Position numbers and translations under genes: made by a program
The notes under the pieces: generated by a model
Seen by the model: the letters and a program-made list of their open reading frames with translations, nothing else
What the model was told of the DNA's origin: nothing
The model's database searches: none
Part shown: positions 20,604 through 27,265 of the stretch, in pieces
Layout: the number at the start of each line of letters is the position of its first letter
Position numbering within the stretch: the stretch's first letter is position 1
Source of the DNA: a virus
Direction: 5' to 3' (one strand)
DNA: 30,531 nucleotides
Virus record (IMG/VR): IMGVR_UViG_3300031758_000375
Coordinates: 1-30,531 of that record

Positions 20604-21307
20604 ATTACTCTAAACTCCGAATTCTCTTTAATAATAAACCAAGGTGAATTTTGTATAGAGTAAGAGAGTTCTCTTACTAAGTCCTGTTCTTTAATTAATT
20701 CATTAATCTCTGAAACATTCATTTCGAAATTATCATAGATTATGGACTTTAGAACGGTAGGTGGGTAAACTGAGTTAGATAGAATATCAACAATTTTAAC
20801 ACCTCCTCTAATATCTTCTTCTACCGTAAGTTCAATGAACGTATATCCAAAATGGTCCTGTACGTTATAAATAATATGTTCTAAATAGAAATAAAGATTC
20901 TTTAAATAGTTCTTAGAAAAACCATAAGGAAACTCAGAAGACACAATCGGGGTATTAACCACATTCATATCAAATTTTGGAAATTGAACGTCCCTCTCGA
21001 AATGAAATTTTAATCTTTTTTCTTTAAACTTCTTTTCTTCACCAAATGTTATCATATCCAAAGTACTAACCTTCTGTAAGTCTGTAAATGAAAATTCGGA
21101 CCAGTATTTTGAAATGAATTTGTTAACAATGTCTTTAACATCAACAATGTCCTCTCTTTTTGTATAACCTTTAATTAGGATTAATGTGTCACAATCTGAA
21201 ACGGAAATCATTGTCTCATATTTTCCATTTTGACTTATTTCTTCTGAAACGTATTCGGCAAATAAATTGCAAAGACCTTGTCTCGAGTTAGTTTTGTATC
21301 TTCTCAT
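20600..21307 (-). CDS. Hypothetical protein, minus strand
   Basis: A 235-residue protein. The N-terminus (RQGLCNLFAEYVSEEISQNG, MISVSDCDTLILIKGYTKRE, VDVKDIVNKFISKYW) has the feel of an S-adenosylmethionine-synthetase-like alpha/beta unit, but the key MetK motifs (HPD, GDQG) are absent, so I do not assign it. The C-terminal half is mixed, with FGYTFIELTVEEDIRGGVKI near 160. Upstream on its strand is CATTTATA (plus 21337-21344), one mismatch from the late motif, 29 nt from the ATG. It ends convergently with the 20076 gene. Confidence 0.7.
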   Translation of the reverse strand: MRRYKTNSRQGLCNLFAEYVSEEISQNGKYETMISVSDCDTLILIKGYTKREDIVDVKDIVNKFISKYWSEFSFTDLQKVSTLDMITFGEEKKFKEKRLKFHFERDVQFPKFDMNVVNTPIVSSEFPYGFSKNYLKNLYFYLEHIIYNVQDHFGYTFIELTVEEDIRGGVKIVDILSNSVYPPTVLKSIIYDNFEMNVSEINELIKEQDLVRELSYSIQNSPWFIIKENSEFRVI

Positions 21308-21348
21308 AAAACAATTTTAATAAAGAAAATCGAGACTATAAATGAAAT

Positions 21349-22497
21349 TTAGAAATAACTTTCCACATTCTCACTCATACACTTATTCATTTTACTCCAA
21401 TCAGGATAATCATCTAATCTTGGAACATCAAGCCAATCCATTGGACCATATTCCATTGCATCTTTTATTAATGATGTGTAACTACCAAAATACTCTATTG
21501 TATTATTATTGTAACCATTTTTAAAGTTATTTTCTTTAAGCCATCCAGTTATAATATCTTTTAAACATTTGGTTACTTTGTATCTTCGACCATAAGCGGT
21601 CTTAGTTCCCCTTGTTCCATCTTTTTGCCAAACAGATTTTTGATATGAATAATCCTCACCATCTTTACTATCCACAACTACACCAACAAGTTCACCCCAT
21701 AACTCGTTATGCCATTGACTAATTAAAATATCACCATAACAAGTCGAATAAATACTATTTAAATTACCTCTAAATTCGTCTAATTCTCTATTAATTAAGT
21801 ATTCTAAACTTTTTTCGTCGGTCATCAAACGAGTTATTACTTCATCTGTTAATTTAATTTCCTTTTCAGTTCCTTGTTCTTCGGCAATCTCCTCAAATAA
21901 ATCGGGTGTTCTCTTATACTGAGAAAATTTCAGAGTTCCCATCGATTTTAATTCATTGACGATATATTCATCGACAACACTTTTAGCGTAGTGGTCTAAA
22001 TTACTATATACATCATTATACTCATCATCAGTATCATAACCTCCATAACTCCAAGGGTCATACTCACCACTTAATATGCTTTCAATTGTACCTGTTCTAA
22101 AATCTCTAGTTCTGAATAAGTCCTCAAGTTCTGAATAATCAGCATCATAATAATAATCCTCACCAATTTTGGTAATACCATTTAAATAAGTTAAAGCAAT
22201 TGAATAAACAAAGTCAGGGTCATTTTGAGCAAAGGCATGTAATAATAAATTTTGAATGTCCTCAAACTCACGCTTGAATGGGTCAAGATTATACAAAAAT
22301 CCCTTTTTAGTAATAAAAGAAATAAATGACTCAAGTGAACCAAAAAGTCTTGCAACTGTATCAAGTTCCATATCACCATCATTGATTTTGTTAATCATAT
22401 TCAAAACCTTTAAATCTGACGGAGACATTTTCTTTTCTTCTTCTTCACGTAAAACTCTAATAATTGTTTCTTTAAGATTACTCTTTTTCAAATTCAT
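21349..22497 (-). CDS. Acidic protein with candidate capsid-targeting leader, minus strand
   Basis: A 382-residue, strongly acidic protein (many D/E/Y, for example EDYYYDADYSELEDLF and GGYDTDDEYNDVYSN). The N-terminus MNLKKSNLKETIIRVLREEE is a basic amphipathic helix ending in L16-R17-E18, as in the other leader-bearing genes. The remainder is mostly helical to residue 260, then a compact region with TCYGDILISQWHNELWGELV and a basic strand segment before a final aromatic stretch. No family recognised. It has its own TATTTATA box 3 nt before the ATG, preceded by a terminator, so it is an independent unit. Surface acidity suits a DNA-mimic or internal head protein, which is speculation. Confidence 0.7.
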   Translation of the reverse strand: MNLKKSNLKETIIRVLREEEEKKMSPSDLKVLNMINKINDGDMELDTVARLFGSLESFISFITKKGFLYNLDPFKREFEDIQNLLLHAFAQNDPDFVYSIALTYLNGITKIGEDYYYDADYSELEDLFRTRDFRTGTIESILSGEYDPWSYGGYDTDDEYNDVYSNLDHYAKSVVDEYIVNELKSMGTLKFSQYKRTPDLFEEIAEEQGTEKEIKLTDEVITRLMTDEKSLEYLINRELDEFRGNLNSIYSTCYGDILISQWHNELWGELVGVVVDSKDGEDYSYQKSVWQKDGTRGTKTAYGRRYKVTKCLKDIITGWLKENNFKNGYNNNTIEYFGSYTSLIKDAMEYGPMDWLDVPRLDDYPDWSKMNKCMSENVESYF

Positions 22498-22500
22498 ACT

Positions 22501-22508
22501 TATAAATA
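22501..22508 (-). promoter_or_regulatory. TATTTATA putative late promoter for the 22497 gene
   Basis: Reads TATAAATA on the plus strand, TATTTATA in coding direction, 3 nt before the ATG. It directly follows the T-tract of the terminator at 22511-22535. Confidence 0.6.
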
Positions 22509-22510
22509 TT

Positions 22511-22535
22511 AAAAAAGGGGGAAATTTTCCCCCTT
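22511..22535 (-). terminator. Intrinsic terminator fused to the downstream promoter
   Basis: On the minus strand: AAGGGGGAAA pairing with TTTCCCCCTT, then a TTTTTT tract that runs straight into the TATTTATA box. It ends the short unit carrying the 11-codon ORF. Confidence 0.8.
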
Positions 22536-22565
22536 AGTAATCTAGATTAAATTTTGTGTTTGGAA

Positions 22566-22601
22566 TTACTTTCCACAACCACAACCACCACCTTTTTTCA
22601 T
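22566..22601 (-). CDS. Candidate 11-codon ORF, Cys/Gly-rich micropeptide
   Basis: The minus strand encodes MKKGGGCGCGK and then TAA. It is the only ORF in a unit that has its own TATTTATA box (22631-22638) and its own terminator (22511-22535), giving a predicted transcript of about 110 nt. The leader of 29 nt is longer than for the other TATTTATA genes. The GCGC core is echoed in the neighbouring small protein (MSCGCK), which supports a real peptide, possibly metal- or thiol-active. The alternative is that the unit makes a small non-coding RNA and the ORF is incidental. Confidence 0.45.
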   Translation of the reverse strand: MKKGGGCGCGK

Positions 22602-22630
22602 AGTACTATATTTTTTAATGGTTTATTACT

Positions 22631-22638
22631 TATAAATA
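22631..22638 (-). promoter_or_regulatory. TATTTATA putative late promoter for the short unit
   Basis: TATATTTATA in minus orientation, immediately after the T-tract of the terminator at 22640-22665 and 29 nt before the 11-codon ORF. Confidence 0.55.
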
Positions 22639-22639
22639 T

Positions 22640-22665
22640 AAAAAAAGAGGGAATAATCCCTCTTT
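22640..22665 (-). terminator. Intrinsic terminator, possibly bidirectional
   Basis: AAAGAGGGA (22644-22652), loop of 4, TCCCTCTTT (22657-22665). A seven-T tract follows on the minus strand and a broken T-tract on the plus strand. It ends the transcript of the 22698 gene and adjoins the next promoter. Confidence 0.8.
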
Positions 22666-22688
22666 CTTTTTGACTAGTCTGAAATATA

Positions 22689-22709
22689 ACAAAAGGTTTA
22701 ACCTTTTGT
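22689..22709. repeat. Perfect 10-bp palindrome over the stop of the 22698 gene
   Basis: ACAAAAGGTT, one base, AACCTTTTGT, followed on the plus strand by TTTTTT. It includes the minus-strand stop codon (22698-22700). It may act as a plus-strand terminator for antisense transcription or as a protein-binding site. Confidence 0.6.
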
Positions 22710-22841
22710 TTTTTGTTGGTAGTATTTCTCGATAGTCTGGTTAACAGCTTGTTGAACGTTCTCGTTCTGCTGTTGTGGAGCTTGTTGGCCTTGTGGCTGA
22801 ACAGGCTGTGTTTGTTGGTTGTTTTTGCATCCGCAAGACAT
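22698..22841 (-). CDS. Small Cys- and Gln-rich protein (MSCGC...)
   Basis: A 47-residue protein that opens MSCGCKNNQQTQPVQ, continues with a Gln/Pro-rich tract (about 9-30) and closes with a helix NQTIEKYYQQKTKG. The C3/C5 pair next to the start and the Gln-rich linker suggest a tethered or metal-touched N-terminus followed by a helical binding tail. I have an impression of similar MSCGC peptides in other large Bacteroidota-type phages, but no function is known to me. It follows the GIY-YIG gene on the same strand (16-nt gap) and is terminated at 22640-22665. Confidence 0.7.
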   Translation of the reverse strand: MSCGCKNNQQTQPVQPQGQQAPQQQNENVQQAVNQTIEKYYQQKTKG

Positions 22842-22857
22842 AGACAATTTATTTATT

Positions 22858-23445
22858 TTAGTTTATTATTTCAAACTTGTGTTTATAACAAGTTTTTCTT
22901 ATACTACCTTTGTGCCCATTATTTAATTTCACTCCTCTGAGGCTCGAAGATAATTTCATTCTAACACTACGTTTCTTTCCTTTTGAAAACCCGTTATCAA
23001 TTAAATAGTTTGCGGCATCTACTAAGTTATCAAACTCATTTATTTTATCAGTTTCTATTTCGATAAGTCTGAACTTATTAAAATTTCCATTTTTATTTAA
23101 ATTGTGTTTTGATAAATTTTTTTTAACAATCTCATTTAAATTATTTCTTCTTGATTCTGTCACCTTTGCAAGGTTAAATCCAAATTCACTATCAATTGAT
23201 TTATATTTTTCAATATAATAATTTTCTTTTTCAACTAATAAGTCGTACTCACAATTCTCTAAAATTTCAAATTTAAAGTTTTCTTCACCAAATTTATTGT
23301 AAGAATTTTGTAGATGTTGATTATCGTGTATTCCCCTTTCCAACATCCAAAAATGTTTATATCTTCTATCCTTTAAATTTATAGAACTGCCAATATAGAC
23401 TTTATCATCTAAAATATTTTTTATTAAGTAAATTCCTGAGTCCAT
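22858..23445 (-). CDS. GIY-YIG homing-type endonuclease
   Basis: A 195-residue free-standing GIY-YIG nuclease (Seg/I-TevI-like). The catalytic module spans about 1-95: GIYLIKN (4-10) and VYIGSS (16-21) form the GIY-YIG signature, the basic KDRRYKHF (25-32) carries the conserved Arg, and the metal-binding Glu is probably in LVEKENYYIEKY (70-81). The C-terminus (about 130-195) has a NUMOD-like DNA-binding pattern (FDNLVDAANYLIDNG, then RSVRMKLSSSLRG). Such enzymes cut related genomes and spread themselves; no intron is apparent around it. It has its own TATTTATA box 4 nt before the ATG, unusual for a mobile gene, and is lower in G+C by eye than its neighbours. Confidence 0.92.
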   Translation of the reverse strand: MDSGIYLIKNILDDKVYIGSSINLKDRRYKHFWMLERGIHDNQHLQNSYNKFGEENFKFEILENCEYDLLVEKENYYIEKYKSIDSEFGFNLAKVTESRRNNLNEIVKKNLSKHNLNKNGNFNKFRLIEIETDKINEFDNLVDAANYLIDNGFSKGKKRSVRMKLSSSLRGVKLNNGHKGSIRKTCYKHKFEIIN

Positions 23446-23449
23446 ACTA

Positions 23450-23457
23450 TATAAATA
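23450..23457 (-). promoter_or_regulatory. TATTTATA putative late promoter for the GIY-YIG gene
   Basis: TATTTATA in coding direction, followed by TAGT and the ATG (23445). It is divergent from the copy at 23502. Confidence 0.55.
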
Positions 23458-23501
23458 TTTTAATTATCCTTTCAAAAGGAAATAGTATATCTATTTTTGT
23501 A

Positions 23502-23509
23502 TATTTATA
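23502..23509 (+). promoter_or_regulatory. TATTTATA putative late promoter for the 23522 gene
   Basis: TATTTATA, then 12 A-rich nt to the ATG at 23522. The 76-nt divergent region also holds a 7-bp inverted repeat (ATACTAT/ATAGTAT). Confidence 0.6.
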
Positions 23510-23521
23510 AAGAAAAGATTA

Positions 23522-24835
23522 ATGAACTTACTTAAAACTATCCATAAGATATTAAAAGAAGAAACTGAAGGAGACGATATAGTAAAAGTTACTCCTGATG
23601 ACATTTATCATTACGCGAAAATAATGTCAGGTAATCTACAAGGATTATCAAAGGTACCCGCATATAGAGGTAAAAAGTTAGTTGTTGTTGGGAAACTTGA
23701 TTTATCCGACTTTCCGAAGGTAAAAAATTTAGGACCAATTATAGAAGTAACAGGAGGGTTAGATATCTCTGATACGGAAATTGCTTCTTTAGAGGGAGTT
23801 AAAACTCACGGATATGTTAGAGACTATAACTCTAAAATGTATAGAATAAGAATTACAAAAATAGAAGCTGAAATTAGAGCAAAAGCTCAGTCAAGAAGAG
23901 AAAGTGGAGAATGGGATGATATTACTGATGGATATAATGCAAAAGCACGAGCTCTTTTTGAATACCTAAAAGGTAGAGACGACCTACAAGATAGACCTGA
24001 AAATTTACAAGAAAAGATTGATGAGTTAGAAGATAGAAAATCACAACTTGAGCAGATGCAAGCTCAACTTGATGATAATAGTGAAGAATATGATAGACTA
24101 GAAGGTCAAATAGCCGCTGTAGAAACTGAAATTGAAGAACTTAACGATGGAAAATTTGGTGATGTTTATGATTTAATACCTGATGGAAATATGTATGGAC
24201 TTGCATCATTCCAATCAAAACTCCCCGAGTCACTTAATGAAGAATATTTTATTGGAACAGAAAGAGAAGTTGAAAGGGCGTTTGAAGATTATTGGGAACA
24301 ATATGTTAATGATGTTGGAGTTGAAGGATTCAGTGAATGGGTAATTAAAGATAATTTGGATGAAGATAGATTAAGAAGTGATATTGAAGATGTTTATGAA
24401 AATGATATTAGAGATAATCCCGAGTCATATCTTGATGAGTCTGACAGAGAATTAAGTAGTTCCCAAGAAGAAGAAATACAAAGATTAGAGCGAGAAAAAG
24501 ACGAACTTGAAGAACTTAATGATGGAAATGAAGAAACCACAGATAGAATTTCAGAAATAGAATCTGAAATTGAAGAAATTAATGATTCACCAGAAGGTGA
24601 TTTTAAAGAAGAGGCTATAGAATATAAGATAGCTGATACGGTTGACTATTATATGAACAACTACGATGAATATTTTAGTAATATGGGTAGTAGTATTGGT
24701 GATTATCTTGACAAAGATAGTCTTGTTGAGTATCTTGTTAATAACGAGGATTATGGTCAAATGTCAAGCTATGACTCAAGTTACGACACTGAAAGATTTA
24801 ATGACAAACTATATTACATTTTTAGACACAACTAA
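23522..24835 (+). CDS. Coiled-coil protein with short LRR-like segment and candidate capsid-targeting leader
   Basis: A 437-residue very acidic protein. The leader MNLLKTIHKILKEETEG is basic and amphipathic with L11-K12-E13 as a possible prohead-protease site. Residues about 50-95 (KKLVVVGKLDLSDFPKVKNL, VTGGLDISDTEIASLEGV) read as two or three leucine-rich or beta-helix turns. Two coiled coils follow (about 160-205 and 310-350), each with a near-repeat IEELNDGKFGD/LEELNDGNEETT. Between them lies a helical, Asp/Glu/Tyr-rich stretch. Leader, solenoid and strong acidity link it to the genes at 15822 and 21349. It shares one base with the next gene (TAATG). Function unknown; an internal virion protein is the working idea. 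Confidence 0.72.
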   Translation: MNLLKTIHKILKEETEGDDIVKVTPDDIYHYAKIMSGNLQGLSKVPAYRGKKLVVVGKLDLSDFPKVKNLGPIIEVTGGLDISDTEIASLEGVKTHGYVRDYNSKMYRIRITKIEAEIRAKAQSRRESGEWDDITDGYNAKARALFEYLKGRDDLQDRPENLQEKIDELEDRKSQLEQMQAQLDDNSEEYDRLEGQIAAVETEIEELNDGKFGDVYDLIPDGNMYGLASFQSKLPESLNEEYFIGTEREVERAFEDYWEQYVNDVGVEGFSEWVIKDNLDEDRLRSDIEDVYENDIRDNPESYLDESDRELSSSQEEEIQRLEREKDELEELNDGNEETTDRISEIESEIEEINDSPEGDFKEEAIEYKIADTVDYYMNNYDEYFSNMGSSIGDYLDKDSLVEYLVNNEDYGQMSSYDSSYDTERFNDKLYYIFRHN

Positions 24836-25587
24836 TGAATGATGTTGAGACAAATAGGGTTAAGAAAGAAAAGTCCCTTTTTAAAATGGGACCAGAGTGG
24901 ATTTATATGCAACCCATCGACCTCGAACACAAACAATATGTGTTAATGGATTTCTTAAAACATTGTGATAAAAAGATAGACAAGTTTGAAGTCTACCCAA
25001 CCTATACAGAACTTTCAATTCACCTTGCAAATCTCCAATCAATATCGAGTGAGTTTAAAACTCTATATTTTGAAAAGAAATTATTCAATGTTGATGATGA
25101 GATTTTAATTTCAGATTTAAAATTCAAACCAGTTCCAATTATAGACGAAAAAGATTACGATGAATTTACTGAGATTGTAAAATTCTCAGGTCAAAAAGTC
25201 TTGGATTATTTCAATATGATGAAAGCGGTTTGGAACATTGTATATGATTCAATTAGTTTAAAGATTATTAAAAATGAAAAGAATATTGGAGAATTAACTG
25301 GATATTTTTATTCAGACTTTGAAACTGGAAAAAAAGTTTGGAAATACCAAATAGAGAAGAAAGAAAGACTGACAATTGATACTAAAATGAATGTAATTGT
25401 GGTTAAACAATCAGAAGATAATTTTGTTTTTAACTTTGATATAGATAAAAAATTACCTATATTTGAGTTGAAAGCAGTTTATGATTTTCCACTTGAATCT
25501 TCATTATTACCGGCATTCAAAAGAAAAATACTCAATTACATAATACAAAAAAACACTATAAAAAACTTAAAACAAAATGGGATTTAG
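24835..25587 (+). CDS. Hypothetical phage protein
   Basis: A 250-residue protein whose N-terminal 80 residues (LEHKQYVLMDFLKHCDKKID, YPTYTELSIHLANLQSISSE) look helical and well conserved in style. The C-terminal part (about 140-225) is strand-rich (IGELTGYFYSDFETGKKVWK, MNVIVVKQSEDNFVFNF). No family recognised. It is co-translated with the coiled-coil protein and overlaps the next small gene by 11 nt. Confidence 0.7.
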   Translation: MNDVETNRVKKEKSLFKMGPEWIYMQPIDLEHKQYVLMDFLKHCDKKIDKFEVYPTYTELSIHLANLQSISSEFKTLYFEKKLFNVDDEILISDLKFKPVPIIDEKDYDEFTEIVKFSGQKVLDYFNMMKAVWNIVYDSISLKIIKNEKNIGELTGYFYSDFETGKKVWKYQIEKKERLTIDTKMNVIVVKQSEDNFVFNFDIDKKLPIFELKAVYDFPLESSLLPAFKRKILNYIIQKNTIKNLKQNGI

Positions 25588-25750
25588 TAAAAAAATAGTT
25601 GGAAAGACAGTTATCCAAGAAATAACTTCGTGTTTGGGAATTATTGAATTATATTTGCGAGCAGACTCCTTAATTTTTGAAGATGAAGAAAGTGAAAAAA
25701 AGTTCCAAGAGCTCAGAGATGAATTCCTCAAGAATAACACTATTAGCTAA
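25577..25750 (+). CDS. Small overlapping gene, 57 residues
   Basis: The product begins MGFSKKIVGKTVIQEI, contains LGIIELYLRADSLIF and ends in a charged helix (SEKKFQELRDEFLKNNTIS). Codon pattern and helix-forming composition look like a real protein. It overlaps the upstream gene by 11 nt and the downstream gene by 32 nt in different frames, closing the gap 25588-25718. No function can be assigned. Confidence 0.6.
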   Translation: MGFSKKIVGKTVIQEITSCLGIIELYLRADSLIFEDEESEKKFQELRDEFLKNNTIS

Positions 25751-25904
25751 GCTAAGAAGACCAATTCATATAACCTACATTTCCAAACATTTGGTTAGAC
25801 TACCAATGGAACAAACTATGAAAATTATTAATGAAATGGTTGAAGAAGATTTAATTAAGGAAAGTAAATACGGAAAAGGTTATTACGTAATCAAACAAAA
25901 ATAA
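25719..25904 (+). CDS. Small winged-helix-like protein
   Basis: A 61-residue protein from the ATG at 25719. The layout RITLLAKLRRPIHITYISKH, LPMEQTMKIINEMVEEDLIK, SKYGKGYYVIKQK is a helix, helix, recognition helix and a two-stranded wing, as in compact winged-helix DNA-binding domains. Longer forms from the ATG at 25683 or the TTG at 25677 would add a Lys/Ser tail overlapping the previous gene more deeply. It may be a small transcription regulator. The 81-nt gap after it holds a long hairpin. Confidence 0.6.
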   Translation: MNSSRITLLAKLRRPIHITYISKHLVRLPMEQTMKIINEMVEEDLIKESKYGKGYYVIKQK

Positions 25905-25906
25905 AA

Positions 25907-25970
25907 AGGGTAGTTGGAGGCCTAATCTAAACCATGGTGTAAATTAATCCAACAGCACACCAACTACCCT
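25907..25970 (+). promoter_or_regulatory. Long-range RNA stem between the winged-helix and DUF3310 genes
   Basis: AGGGTAGTTGG (25907-25917) pairs exactly with CCAACTACCCT (25960-25970) around a 42-nt loop. Inside, TGGTGT (25935-25940) can pair with ACACCA (25957-25962), which competes with the top of the outer stem, and GTTGG can instead pair with CCAAC (25949-25953). No T-tract follows, so it is not a standard terminator. It may be a structured leader of the DUF3310 gene (ATG at 25986). Confidence 0.5.
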
Positions 25971-25985
25971 AATATTAAAAAAACT

Positions 25986-26210
25986 ATGAATAAAGAAATG
26001 GTAAATCATCCTGACCATTATGGGGGTGAAGAAAATACATATGAAGTTGTGAAGGTATGCGAGGCTTGGGACCTCGATAAGGACGCATACCTATTCAACG
26101 TAGTCAAGTATGTTGCAAGAGCTGGTAAGAAAGATACAGACAAGGAATTACAAGACCTTAAAAAGGCGGCTTGGTACTTAGATAGAAAAATTAAAAATCT
26201 AGAGAAGTAA
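25986..26210 (+). CDS. DUF3310 (SaV-like) protein
   Basis: A 74-residue protein matching the DUF3310 pattern: VNHPDHYGG (6-14), YEVVKVCEAW, LFNVVKYVARAGKKDTDKEL (37-56) and LKKAAWYLDRKIKNLEK. The family is widespread in phages and has been annotated as nucleotide-kinase-like, though its activity is not well established. It is complete and of normal size. It follows a structured intergenic region and is one base from the next ATG. Confidence 0.9.
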   Translation: MNKEMVNHPDHYGGEENTYEVVKVCEAWDLDKDAYLFNVVKYVARAGKKDTDKELQDLKKAAWYLDRKIKNLEK

Positions 26211-26211
26211 T

Positions 26212-26361
26212 ATGACTTTTATTTGGTGGTTATTTATATTTGCAATATTATTTTATCCATCCTTTATAATTCTTGTAATTTTTACTGAAAAATATCCTAA
26301 CACAAAATTTAGTAAGTGGTGGAAAAAACATATCATCGATAATAATGAAGAATATGATTGA
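26212..26361 (+). CDS. Small single-pass membrane protein, 49 residues
   Basis: The product starts MTFIWWLFIFAILFYPSFII, forms one long membrane helix (about 4-24) and ends in a basic-aromatic tail (FSKWWKKHIIDNNEEYD). The FSKWWKKHI motif after a membrane helix looks conserved in style and suggests an interfacial amphipathic segment. It follows DUF3310 by one base and overlaps the methyltransferase start by 17 nt. Function unknown. Confidence 0.65.
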   Translation: MTFIWWLFIFAILFYPSFIILVIFTEKYPNTKFSKWWKKHIIDNNEEYD

Positions 26362-27223
26362 AAACTATATAAATAAAGTAATCAACGGAGACTGTATTGA
26401 GGTAATGAAAGAAATGCCTGAGTCATTCGTCGATTTAATTGTTACATCCCCGCCATACGGAGTTAACATTAATTATGATGTTCACGATGACGATATGGAA
26501 ATTAACCAGTACTTGGATTTTACTCGTGACTGGATGACAGAAGCGTATAAGGTATTGAAAGATGATGGTCGTATTGCTCTTAACATTCCCTATGAGATTA
26601 ATCGTCAAGAAAAGGGTGGTAGAATATTCTTAGTTTCTGAAGTATATCAGGTAATGAAAGAAATTGGGTTTAAGTTTTATGGTATCGTTGACCTTGAGGA
26701 AGATAGTCCACACCGTAGTAAGACAACTGCGTGGGGTAGTTGGATGAGTCCATCAAGTCCTTATATTTATAACCCAAAGGAATGTGTAATTCTTGCTTAC
26801 AAGAAACACCACATTAAAAAGGTAAAAGGAGAACCACAATGGAAAGGAGTTCCAACTCAAATAGAACAAGAGGATGGAACATTCAAGAACAAAATTGTTT
26901 ATCAGGAAGAGGATAAGAGAGAGTTTATGGAGTTAGTGTTTGGTCAGTGGAAATATCTTAATGATAGTAGACCAATGACTAAAGCAACATTCTCAATGGA
27001 TATTCCGACCAAGGCAATTAAGATTCTAACCTATAAGAATGACATTGTTCTTGACCCATTTAATGGAAGTGGAACAAGTTGCGTAGCCGCTGAAATATTA
27101 GACCGAAGATGGATTGGAATTGAACTCAGTCCAAACTATACAGAAATTGCTAGGGAAAGAATACAAGCCTTTGTGGATAAAAAGAAACAACAAGAAATAG
27201 TATTTGAAAATGGGGGTCAATGA
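26345..27223 (+). CDS. DNA methyltransferase, beta class (probably N4-cytosine)
   Basis: A 292-residue SAM-dependent enzyme with the circularly permuted beta-class order: motif IV TSPPYG (34-39) near the N-terminus and motif I DPFNGSGTS (237-245) near the C-terminus, followed by RRWIGIELSPNYTEIARERI. SPPY favours N4-cytosine methylation, though N6-adenine enzymes of this class use DPPY or, rarely, SPPY. Two close starts exist (26345 and 26354); both precede the NGDCIEVMKE substrate-proximal motif. It is the third methyltransferase in the window and is about 11 kb from the other two. No restriction nuclease gene is adjacent. The hairpin terminator at 27207 overlaps its stop. Confidence 0.93.
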   Translation: MKNMIENYINKVINGDCIEVMKEMPESFVDLIVTSPPYGVNINYDVHDDDMEINQYLDFTRDWMTEAYKVLKDDGRIALNIPYEINRQEKGGRIFLVSEVYQVMKEIGFKFYGIVDLEEDSPHRSKTTAWGSWMSPSSPYIYNPKECVILAYKKHHIKKVKGEPQWKGVPTQIEQEDGTFKNKIVYQEEDKREFMELVFGQWKYLNDSRPMTKATFSMDIPTKAIKILTYKNDIVLDPFNGSGTSCVAAEILDRRWIGIELSPNYTEIARERIQAFVDKKKQQEIVFENGGQ

Positions 27224-27234
27224 CCTCCATTTTT
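27207..27234 (+). terminator. Intrinsic terminator spanning the methyltransferase stop
   Basis: AAAATGGGGGTC (27207-27218), loop AAT, GACCTCCATTTT with one G-U pair, then a further T. The TGA stop lies in the stem. The next TATTTATA box begins 12 nt later. Confidence 0.75.
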
Positions 27235-27245
27235 GTTTTGGGTTA

Positions 27246-27253
27246 TATTTATA
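27246..27253 (+). promoter_or_regulatory. TATTTATA putative late promoter
   Basis: TATTTATA followed by TAAAAAAATATT and the ATG at 27266 (12-nt gap). Directly downstream of the terminator at 27207. Confidence 0.6.
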
Positions 27254-27265
27254 TAAAAAAATATT

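Noticed and set aside
20600-21307. S-adenosylmethionine synthetase
   Set aside because: Only a loose N-terminal resemblance; the catalytic HPD and GDQG-type motifs are missing.
22256-22537. Plus-strand frame over the 22497 minus-strand gene
   Set aside because: Ser/Leu/Phe-rich antisense composition; the minus strand has a promoter, leader and acidic protein pattern.
25633-25657. Host-type promoter (TTTG and TATATTTG) inside the 57-codon gene
   Set aside because: The spacing is 13 nt instead of about 19, and the correctly spaced position reads TTCG.
25907-25970. tRNA-like fold (paired ends, about 64 nt)
   Set aside because: There is no T-arm consensus, no anticodon arm of proper size and no CCA context; the long stem does not match an acceptor stem.
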